DNA of 64,000 nt from positions 372,001 to 436,000 of the forward strand of contig CAWDKQ010000013.1 of NCBI GenBank assembly GCA_963802915.1, given 5' to 3'. Source of the stretch: JAICMB01 sp963802915 (lineage in GTDB: Bacteria > Acidobacteriota > Terriglobia > Bryobacterales > Bryobacteraceae). The position numbers were made by a program, and so were the translations under genes. Shown here piece by piece: positions 43,433 to 50,179 of this stretch. Position 1 is the stretch's first letter, and each line of letters starts with the position of its first letter. Under the pieces are notes generated by a model. The model ran no database searches and was not told the DNA's origin. It saw only the letters and a list, made by a program, of their open reading frames with translations.

Positions 43433-43482
43433 TTGACTCTGATTTCACAAGATGTTAGGTTTCTACTTGGTAAACGTTTACC
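43433..43482 (+). promoter_or_regulatory. Predicted promoter and perfect LacI-type operator for the symporter/methyltransferase operon
   Basis: GGTAAACGTTTACC at 43469-43482 is a perfect palindrome with the central CG typical of LacI/GalR operators. Upstream, TTGACT (43433-43438), a 17-base spacer and TAGGTT (43456-43461) form a plausible sigma-70 promoter whose start would fall at the first operator bases. Repression by the adjacent LacI protein is the natural reading. The palindrome is certain, the promoter moderately likely. Confidence 0.7.
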
Positions 43483-43532
43483 GAATGCTGTCTGGGCTGC
43501 TCGCCGCCGGCATTGCAACCCAGGCCAATCTG

Positions 43533-44168
43533 ATGGCCGCCCCGAACGCCCGGCCATCCAGGCTCCTGACTCTATCCACAGCCGACATCGTTGTCATTTG
43601 TGTGTACTTCGGGCTGGTATTGGGCATCGGCATTTACTTGAAAAGCCGCGTCCATGCCAGCGCGGACTTCTTCTTTGCGGGCAAGGGCGTTGGTTCCTGG
43701 GTAGCCGGACTGAGCTTCGTCGCGGCAAACCTGGGCACTCTCGAATTACTGGGTTGGTCGGCTTCGGCGTATCAATACGGCATGCTGGCCGCGCATTGGT
43801 ATTGGATCGGCGCAGTTCCGGCGATGCTGTTTCTCGGCATCGTGATGATCCCTTTTTATTACGTGTCCAAGGCGCACTCCGTCCCCGGATATCTGAAGCT
43901 CCGCTACGGCGAAGGAACGCAGGTTACTCTCCGCTTTTCACTTCGCGATCATGACGGTTCTGATGAGCGGCATCAACATGTATTCCATGGCTGTAGTGAT
44001 GAAAGTCATTCTCGGCTGGGACATCAATTTCAGCATTCTCGTTTCTACAGCTACCGTGGGAGTCTATGTCGCGCTGGGGGGCCTGCTGTCGGCCATCGTG
44101 AACGAGGTGGTGCAATTCGTTCTGATCTGGGCCGGAACCATTTCCATTCCAATTCTTGGATTGATTGA
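43533..44168 (+). CDS. Sodium/solute symporter (SSS family), N-terminal part (true homology to 43919)
   Basis: The most likely start is ATG 43533 (MAAPNARPSRLLTLSTADIV); ATGs at 43485 and 43452 are in frame, but 43452 lies upstream of the operator. Helices include VVICVYFGLVLGIGIYLK and the SSS signature region FAGKGVGSWVAGLSFVAANL with GTLELLGWSASAYQYGMLAA. After KLRYGEGT the frame is lost; skipping C43920 restores RLLSAFHFAIMTV. Codons from 43920 to 44168 in this frame are not real. The transporter should import a sugar or related solute with sodium. Confidence 0.85.
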   Translation: MAAPNARPSRLLTLSTADIVVICVYFGLVLGIGIYLKSRVHASADFFFAGKGVGSWVAGLSFVAANLGTLELLGWSASAYQYGMLAAHWYWIGAVPAMLFLGIVMIPFYYVSKAHSVPGYLKLRYGEGTQVTLRFSLRDHDGSDERHQHVFHGCSDESHSRLGHQFQHSRFYSYRGSLCRAGGPAVGHRERGGAIRSDLGRNHFHSNSWID

Positions 44169-45234
44169 AACCGGCGGCTGGAAAGGCATGCTGGCCCGCA
44201 TCGCCGAGCGCGCCCCGCTGCAGGACTACACGCACATGTGGCGGAACATGGGCGCGGCTTCGGATAATCCGATGGGCGTCCATTGGACCGGCATCGTGTT
44301 CGGGCTAGGCTTCATCGGCGCGTTCGGCTATTGGACTACTGACTTCCTGGTTGTCCAGCGAGTGATGGCCGCGCGGGATTTGCGGTCGGCAAAAATCGCC
44401 ACCACGATCGGCGCCGCATTCAAAATGCTGCTACCCGCAATCGTCATCCTGCCCGGGTTGCTGGGATTGGCAGTGCTTCCGATGAAGCTGACCGGGGAGG
44501 CGGAGGCGCTCGCGACAGGCGGTCACAGCTACAACGAAGTGATGCCGCTCATGATGGCGCGATATCTCGGCCCCGGATTCCTCGGAATCGGCGTGACTGC
44601 ACTCATCGCCGGCTTTATGTCGGGGATGGCGGGAAACATCAGCGCATTCGCCACGGTGTGGACTTACGACATTTATCGTCCAGTGTTTAACCGCGTGGCC
44701 GGTGACTCGAAGTGCTTGTCCGTCGGGCGCTGGTGTACAGTAATCGGTCTGGTGGCGAGCATCGGCGCCGCTTATCTGGTCATGCAATTCGCCAGCATCA
44801 TGGATTACGTCCAGGCGCTATTTGGGTTCTTCATTATTCCGCTGTTCGGAACGGTGATCCTCGGAATGCTATGGAAGCGAGCCACACCGGCGGGAGGATT
44901 CTGGGGACTCTTCCTCGGATCGTTCTCCTCGCTCGCGCTATGGCTGTGGGTGAAATTTCATCCCGCCGCTCTCGCGATCCTGGCGTTCTCTCCACACGCG
45001 AAGCCGATGGCTGAGAACCTGTATCGCTTCATCTGGTCCTGGCTGGTATGCGTTGTCGTGACCGTGCTGGTCAGTTTCGTTACCAGGCCCAGACCTGTTT
45101 CCGAACTGGAAGGTCTTGTGTACGGTCTTTCGTCACTTCCATCCGATGCAGCTGTTCCGTTTTATCGCCGTCCGATCTTCGCCGCTGCGATCGTTGCCGC
45201 GGTTTTCGTTTGCTTGAATCTGATTTTCTGGTAA
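43921..45234 (+). CDS. Sodium/solute symporter (SSS family), C-terminal part
   Basis: This continues the symporter from RLLSAFHFAIMTVLMSGINM through about ten further membrane helices: VYVALGGLLSAIVNEVVQFV, GFIGAFGYWTTDFLVVQRVM, GFMSGMAGNISAFATVWTYD (a conserved SSS segment), FASIMDYVQALFGFFIIPLF and VCVVVTVLVSFVTRPRPV. The whole protein is about 567 residues, normal for SSS sugar transporters of the SGLT type. It ends 5 bases before the second corrinoid protein gene, so uptake and methyl transfer are co-transcribed. Confidence 0.88.
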   Translation, partial: RLLSAFHFAIMTVLMSGINMYSMAVVMKVILGWDINFSILVSTATVGVYVALGGLLSAIVNEVVQFVLIWAGTISIPILGLIETGGWKGMLARIAERAPLQDYTHMWRNMGAASDNPMGVHWTGIVFGLGFIGAFGYWTTDFLVVQRVMAARDLRSAKIATTIGAAFKMLLPAIVILPGLLGLAVLPMKLTGEAEALATGGHSYNEVMPLMMARYLGPGFLGIGVTALIAGFMSGMAGNISAFATVWTYDIYRPVFNRVAGDSKCLSVGRWCTVIGLVASIGAAYLVMQFASIMDYVQALFGFFIIPLFGTVILGMLWKRATPAGGFWGLFLGSFSSLALWLWVKFHPAALAILAFSPHAKPMAENLYRFIWSWLVCVVVTVLVSFVTRPRPVSELEGLVYGLSSLPSDAAVPFYRRPIFAAAIVAAVFVCLNLIFW

Positions 45235-45239
45235 TCCCC

Positions 45240-45887
45240 ATGAGCTGTTCGAAACCACTATACGAAGCGATCTTGAACGGGAACGCCAAGGCGGCCGTCG
45301 CGGCCACACACGAAGCGCTGGCAGCCAACGCTGATCCCATGGAATTAGTTACCTCGACAATGATTCCTGCCATGGATGAGGTCGGGAGGCTCTTCGAAGA
45401 ACAAGAGTACTTCGTCCCGGAATTGCTACTTTCCGGACGCGCCATGCGCGGCGCCGTCGATTTGTTGCGGCCGCTGCTGGCGGCTAGCGGAGCGCAGCCC
45501 GCGGGACGCGTGGTGATCGGCACGGTCTCCGGCGATTTGCACGATATCGGAAAGAACCTGATCTCATCGATGCTCCAGGGCGGCGGCTTCGAAGTAATGG
45601 ATCTGGGAGCCGACGTGAAACCGGAGCGGTTCATCGAAGCTGTAAAAACATCGAATGCCGATATTGTTGCTCTGTCCGCTTTGCTGACCGTCACCATGCC
45701 ATCCATGAAGCTCACCATGGACGCGATGCGGGCGGCCGGTGTCCGGGATCGCGTCAAGGTGATGATCGGCGGCGCTCCCGTGACGCGGCAGTACTCGGAT
45801 GAGATCGGCGCCGACGGATACTGCGAGAGCGCCAGTGGTGTGGTTGCATTGGCCCGCAATTTAATGGCGGCGCGTCATGCTAGCTGA
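45240..45887 (+). CDS. Methyltransferase corrinoid protein (MtaC/MtbC type), copy 2
   Basis: The start is ATG 45240 (MSCSKPLYEAILNGNAKAAV), giving 215 residues. The helical cap (MIPAMDEVGRLFEEQEYFVP) and B12 domain (H101 in GDLHDIGKNLISSMLQGGGF, EVMDLGADVKPERFIEAV, VMIGGAPVTRQYSDEIGADG) parallel copy 1 along the whole length. It is directly upstream of, and overlaps by 11 bases, an MtaB-like methyltransferase gene, as mtaC pairs with mtaB in methylotrophs. This is probably the direct partner of that enzyme. Confidence 0.95.
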   Translation: MSCSKPLYEAILNGNAKAAVAATHEALAANADPMELVTSTMIPAMDEVGRLFEEQEYFVPELLLSGRAMRGAVDLLRPLLAASGAQPAGRVVIGTVSGDLHDIGKNLISSMLQGGGFEVMDLGADVKPERFIEAVKTSNADIVALSALLTVTMPSMKLTMDAMRAAGVRDRVKVMIGGAPVTRQYSDEIGADGYCESASGVVALARNLMAARHAS

Positions 45888-47232
45888 AAACGCGTCCGAT
45901 TTAGTCTTCGGCCTCTGCCCGAAGCCCGTCCACTGCGGATTCGACCTGACCATTGGCGCCGGGTATGTTTTCCCGGAGGTCAACTTCACGCTGCCGGCGA
46001 TCAGTGTGGACGAGTCCACTTGGAGCCAGGTAGTGGAGCAATACGACGACATGGCCACCAGAATTCTGGACCGCGCCGTCGCATTGCGGGTTCCGGGAAT
46101 TGTTCTGGAATTCGAACTGCTTCCCGCCATGACTCTGATTCCGGAGTGGGGCGCTGAGTTAACTCGTCTGCTCGTTGGCCACCTGCGCCGGGCGCATGAG
46201 ACGCGAGGCCTTCGCTGTGCTCTGCGCGTTACTCCGACCGATATTCGCGATCAGGGCAAGCCTCCGCTACTTCGTCGCGGCGCTCCCTGGGAGACGCTGC
46301 AGCGCTCCTTTGAACTATGTATCGAGGCGGGCGCGCATCTGATCTCGATTGAATCGATCGGCGGGAAAGAGTTGCACGACCCCGGCCTGATGTACGGCGA
46401 CATCCGGGCGATCGTATTCGCTCTCGGCGTCCTAGCTCCGCGCGATACCGCGTGGCTGTGGGAGCGGATCTCGGCGATGTGCACCCGGAGCGGCGTTTCG
46501 ATACCCGCCGGAGACAGCGCCTGCGGTTTCGCCAATACCGCGATGCAATTGGCAAATCAACATATGTTGCCGGAGGTCCTGGCCGCGGTGGTCCGCGCGA
46601 TGAGCGCGGTGCGCAGCCTGGCCGCTTTCGAACATGGCGCGGTGGGACCGTCAAAGGATTGCGCCTACGAAGGTCCCATCATCAAAGCGCTCACCGGTCG
46701 TCCGATTTCGATGGAAGGCAAATCGGCCGCCTGCGCGCACTTCAGCCCGATGGGTAATATCGCGGCTGCCATGTGCGATTTGTGGAGCAACGAATCTGTT
46801 CAGAACGTTCGCTTATTGTCGGGTAGCGCGCCCGAGGCCTTTACGGAGGTTCTCGCGTACGATTGCCGTTTGATGAATATCGCCTCGGAGAAGGGCGAAG
46901 GTCTGCGCCTGCGGGACTGGCTGACCGAGTCCGATGAATGGCTCAGTGCGCAATCCGCCGTGCTATCGCCGGAGGCGACGATGAGAATCGCGCGCGCGAT
47001 AGCTTCTGAACGCGATCGTTACGGTCAGACCATCGCCGCTGGGCTGGCCGCGGTCGAAGTGCTGCGGGGCGGCATCCAGCGCAAGCGACTGGCACTACGG
47101 GTCAAGGAGGCGCAGTGGCTGGATCGAATCGAGCGGGAACTCGAATCGTTGGCCAATGCTGAGACCGAGCTGACTGAAGAAATGATGAGGGAACATGGCA
47201 ACGAATTCGATGCAGCCAGCTATGGCCTCTGA
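45877..47232 (+). CDS. MtaB-like zinc-dependent corrinoid methyltransferase
   Basis: This 451-residue protein is related to methanol:corrinoid methyltransferase MtaB along its length: LTIGAGYVFPEVNFTLPAIS, WGAELTRLLVGHLRRAHETR, HLISIESIGGKELHDPGLMY, IPAGDSACGFANTAMQLANQ, GPSKDCAYEGPIIKALTG, GKSAACAHFSPMGNIAAAMC and DLWSNESVQN. The three zinc ligands of Methanosarcina MtaB correspond to E159, C216 and C262 here, all present, so activation of a methyl-oxygen bond is plausible. The substrate may be methanol or a methoxylated compound. The sugar-type regulator, transporter and kinase around it make a methoxylated sugar or derivative worth testing. Confidence 0.9.
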   Translation: MLAENASDLVFGLCPKPVHCGFDLTIGAGYVFPEVNFTLPAISVDESTWSQVVEQYDDMATRILDRAVALRVPGIVLEFELLPAMTLIPEWGAELTRLLVGHLRRAHETRGLRCALRVTPTDIRDQGKPPLLRRGAPWETLQRSFELCIEAGAHLISIESIGGKELHDPGLMYGDIRAIVFALGVLAPRDTAWLWERISAMCTRSGVSIPAGDSACGFANTAMQLANQHMLPEVLAAVVRAMSAVRSLAAFEHGAVGPSKDCAYEGPIIKALTGRPISMEGKSAACAHFSPMGNIAAAMCDLWSNESVQNVRLLSGSAPEAFTEVLAYDCRLMNIASEKGEGLRLRDWLTESDEWLSAQSAVLSPEATMRIARAIASERDRYGQTIAAGLAAVEVLRGGIQRKRLALRVKEAQWLDRIERELESLANAETELTEEMMREHGNEFDAASYGL

Positions 47233-48247
47233 AACTTTGTCGAGGAAGGAGCGCATGCTGCGCGCTCTGCGTCGCGACCCGGTGGACCGGCTTCCGACGC
47301 AATCCAATTACACGCGGCTCATGGGACGCCTGCTCTCCGAACATTTTGGAATCCCCGAGGCGGAACTGCCGGCGCGACTCGGGAATCATTTGCTGCGCGT
47401 GGATATCGATCACCCTCGGCGAACGAATGAGGACGGGTCAATCGATTTCGATTGGTGGGGCGCCGGCTGGGACACGCGCACGGAGGGCTATTGGCACGCC
47501 TTCGCACCTTTAAGAGATTCGCTCGACCTTGACGGTTATCCTTGGCCCGATCCGAACGACGCTGCGATTCTTAGCACGGCCGAGCGCACGATTCTTCGGG
47601 ATGGCGCGAACTATTTCATTGCGCCGAATCTCGGGATGTGTTTGTTTGAACGCGCCTGGTCGCTGCGCGGCTTCGATGCGCTTTTGATGGATATGTTGGA
47701 GCGCACCGAGTGGGTCGAGGAACTGCTGGACCGCATCACGGAAATTCAGTTGACTCTTTCGCAGAGATTCGTAGCGGCTGGCGTCGCGGGCGGATACTTC
47801 GGTGACGATTACGGCGCGCAGCGCGCGATGCTGTTCTCGCCGCGATTATGGCGAAGGCTGATCAAACCCCGTCTCGCTAGATTGTTTGCAGTCTTTGTAG
47901 ACGCGCGGCTGCCGGTAATCCTGCATTCCGACGGAGACATTCGGGCGATTCTGCCGGACCTGCTTGAGATCGGGTTGACGACATTGAATCCAGTGCAGCC
48001 GGAAGTGCTCGACCATGCTTGGCTCTACAAGGAGTACGGATCGAAGCTTAGCTTCTACGGCGGCATCTCGACGCAGGGCGTGCTGCCGGGCGGCGCCGTG
48101 GATGACGTGCATGCGGCGACCATTGCGTGCGCGCGTGCGCTAGCGCCGGACGGAACCGGACTGCTGATCGGCGCTTCGCACCGGATGCAATCGGATATTC
48201 CACCCGGGAACGTGGAGGCCATGCTGAATGCTTTCGAAAATCTGTGA
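47195..48247 (+). CDS. UroD-superfamily protein, methyltransferase-associated, without the zinc motif
   Basis: This 350-residue protein (ERMLRALRRDPVDRLPTQSN) belongs to the UroD/MtaA superfamily. At the place of the zinc motif it reads VILHSDGDIRAILPDLLEIG, and near the end LLIGASHRMQSDIPPGNVEA, so the cysteines seen in the 39.1 kb paralogue are absent. It may be a substrate-binding demethylase subunit, as UroD-type proteins are in some O-demethylase systems, or a different enzyme. ATG 47195 has GAGGG upstream; ATG 47222 is an alternative. It overlaps mtaB-like and kinase genes on either side. Confidence 0.82.
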   Translation: MATNSMQPAMASETLSRKERMLRALRRDPVDRLPTQSNYTRLMGRLLSEHFGIPEAELPARLGNHLLRVDIDHPRRTNEDGSIDFDWWGAGWDTRTEGYWHAFAPLRDSLDLDGYPWPDPNDAAILSTAERTILRDGANYFIAPNLGMCLFERAWSLRGFDALLMDMLERTEWVEELLDRITEIQLTLSQRFVAAGVAGGYFGDDYGAQRAMLFSPRLWRRLIKPRLARLFAVFVDARLPVILHSDGDIRAILPDLLEIGLTTLNPVQPEVLDHAWLYKEYGSKLSFYGGISTQGVLPGGAVDDVHAATIACARALAPDGTGLLIGASHRMQSDIPPGNVEAMLNAFENL

Positions 48248-49394
48248 ACCAGTAACGGACCGGGCCGGGAGCATCGCGGTTCGTTTTCGCGAAAGATTCG
48301 GGAGTGAGCCTGAATTATGGGCGCGTGCGCCGGGCCGCGTGGATTTGATGGGCAGCCATACCGATTACAATCTCGGATTCGTGCTGACGCTTCCAATCAG
48401 CCGAGATACATGGATTGCGGCGCGTCCCAGGCATGACGGAATCGTGCGTGTCCATTCGATGAACCTCGAAGCGGAAGACGAGTTCCGGCTGGATGCGATC
48501 GCTTCGATTGCGGAATCCCGGTGGTGCAATTATGTGCGGGCGGTGGCTGCAACCCTTCAAGCCGAAGGCCTGCCGGTAAAAGGCTGCGACGCGATAATCC
48601 ACAGCACGGTCCCGCTCGAAGCCGGGTTGAGCTCATCGGCGGCGTTGGAATGTTCCTTGGCTATGATCTTCTCGGCGTTAGGGGGCTGGTCATTGACGCC
48701 GCAACGCACGGCCTTGCTCTGCCAGAAAGCCGAAAACGAGTTCGTCGGCGTGAAGTGCGGAATCCTGGATCAGTATTCGTCGTGCCTGGGGCGCGAGGGA
48801 TGTGCGTTGCTTCTCGATTGCCGCGATCTCTCGACGCGTGCCGTGTGGATTGCGGATGGGATTCGCGTGGTGGTGTGCAACACGATGAGCCAGCGCAGGC
48901 TGACGGGCGGCGAATATTCGCAGCGCCGGGCCGAGTGCGAGCAGGGCGCGTCCCTCCTGGGCGTCCGAGCTTTGCGAGACGCTACGCCTGAGTTGCTCGA
49001 GGCGAGAAGGAACGATCTTCCGGAGCAGGTCGCGAGGCGATGCGAGTTTATCGTCGCGGAGAGCGCGCGGGCGGAAGCCTTGGCGGGCGCGCTTACAGCG
49101 GGCGACCAGGCCTGCGTGGCGCAGCTTTGTGCGAAGTCTTTTGCCGGTGCGAGAGATCTCTACGAAATCTGCTCGCCCGCAATGCTCGCCATGATGGAAG
49201 CAATGCTCGCTGCGCCGGGCATCATCGGAGCGCGGCAAGCAGGAGCGGGATTTGGAGGTTGTATGGTTGCGCTAGTAGAGACGTCCCAAACAGAAGGCTT
49301 CCAAGAGGCGGTCCGGAAGATGTATCACGATCAGACTGGCGTGAGTGCGGAGACATACCCGGTCGAAGCCGCGCGCGGAGCGGAGATCTTCTAA
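48228..49394 (+). CDS. Galactokinase-family GHMP kinase with altered sugar-binding motif
   Basis: This 388-residue protein has the three GHMP motifs: GRVDLMGSHTDYNLGFVL (37-52), TVPLEAGLSSSAALECSLAM (about 128) and QAGAGFGGCMVALVE near the end. The catalytic aspartate is in KCGILDQYSSCLGREG. Galactokinases read GRVNLIGEHTDYN at motif 1; here the glutamate is S43. In characterised galactokinases that glutamate contacts the sugar O6, so a sugar modified at C6 is possible; this is inference. Its ATG overlaps the UroD-family gene and its TAA overlaps the dioxygenase ATG (TAATG). Confidence 0.85.
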   Translation: MLSKICEPVTDRAGSIAVRFRERFGSEPELWARAPGRVDLMGSHTDYNLGFVLTLPISRDTWIAARPRHDGIVRVHSMNLEAEDEFRLDAIASIAESRWCNYVRAVAATLQAEGLPVKGCDAIIHSTVPLEAGLSSSAALECSLAMIFSALGGWSLTPQRTALLCQKAENEFVGVKCGILDQYSSCLGREGCALLLDCRDLSTRAVWIADGIRVVVCNTMSQRRLTGGEYSQRRAECEQGASLLGVRALRDATPELLEARRNDLPEQVARRCEFIVAESARAEALAGALTAGDQACVAQLCAKSFAGARDLYEICSPAMLAMMEAMLAAPGIIGARQAGAGFGGCMVALVETSQTEGFQEAVRKMYHDQTGVSAETYPVEAARGAEIF

Positions 49395-50179
49395 TGAATG
49401 TCACACCCGACCAGATCGCCGAATTCCAGCGCCAAGGTCACATCCTGCTTCGCGGCGTGGCTTCGCCGGAAGAAATGCCGGACTATCGCGGCGTCATCCT
49501 CGCGGCCCGCGATAAGTTCGGAGCGGAACGAACGCCGCTCGAAGAACGCGACACCTACGGCAAAGCATTTTTGAAAGGAATGAATCTCTGGCCCAAAGAC
49601 GAAGGCGTGCGAAGATTCGTCCTCTCGGAACGATTCGCCAGTATCGCGGCCGATCTGCTCGGCGTGGATGGCGTCCGTGTCTATCACGATCAGGCTTTGC
49701 TCAAAGAGCCGGGCGGCGGCATCACGCCATGGCACCAGGATCAGCATTACTGGCCTTTGGATACCGACAACACGATCACGATGTGGATGCCGCTCCTCGA
49801 TGTATCTCCTGAGATGGGTACCATGCGCTTCGCCTCGGGATCTCATCGCGACGGCTATCTCGGTGACATGCCGATCAGCGACGAGTCGGAACAGAAGTTC
49901 GAAGAGTACATCCAAAGCCGCGGTTACCGGATTGCTACCGGCGTCGCGATGAATGCAGGGGATGCCACGTTCCACTACGGCTGGACTCTGCATGGTGCGC
50001 CCGCCAACGTGACGGATCGCACGCGCGAAGTGATGACCGTCATTTGGTACGCCGACGGAGCACGAGTGACAGAGGCGGACAACGTCAACCGGCAGCGCGA
50101 TCTTGCACGCTGGCTACCGGGCCTCAAGCCGGGGGACCTCGCGGCAACCGAGCTCAATCCGCTCGTGTTCAAGCGTTAG
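49394..50179 (+). CDS. Phytanoyl-CoA dioxygenase (PhyH)-family iron/2-oxoglutarate oxygenase
   Basis: This 261-residue protein starts MNVTPDQIAEFQRQGHILLR. The iron triad is visible as HQD in GGGITPWHQDQHYWPLDT and the distal histidine in FHYGWTLHGAPANVTDRTR, where the downstream arginine would bind 2-oxoglutarate. PhyH proteins hydroxylate small molecules; oxidative O-demethylation is one possible chemistry. It is the last gene of the plus-strand operon, overlapping the kinase gene by one base, so its substrate is probably part of the same pathway. It converges on the fucosidase gene. Confidence 0.85.
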   Translation: MNVTPDQIAEFQRQGHILLRGVASPEEMPDYRGVILAARDKFGAERTPLEERDTYGKAFLKGMNLWPKDEGVRRFVLSERFASIAADLLGVDGVRVYHDQALLKEPGGGITPWHQDQHYWPLDTDNTITMWMPLLDVSPEMGTMRFASGSHRDGYLGDMPISDESEQKFEEYIQSRGYRIATGVAMNAGDATFHYGWTLHGAPANVTDRTREVMTVIWYADGARVTEADNVNRQRDLARWLPGLKPGDLAATELNPLVFKR

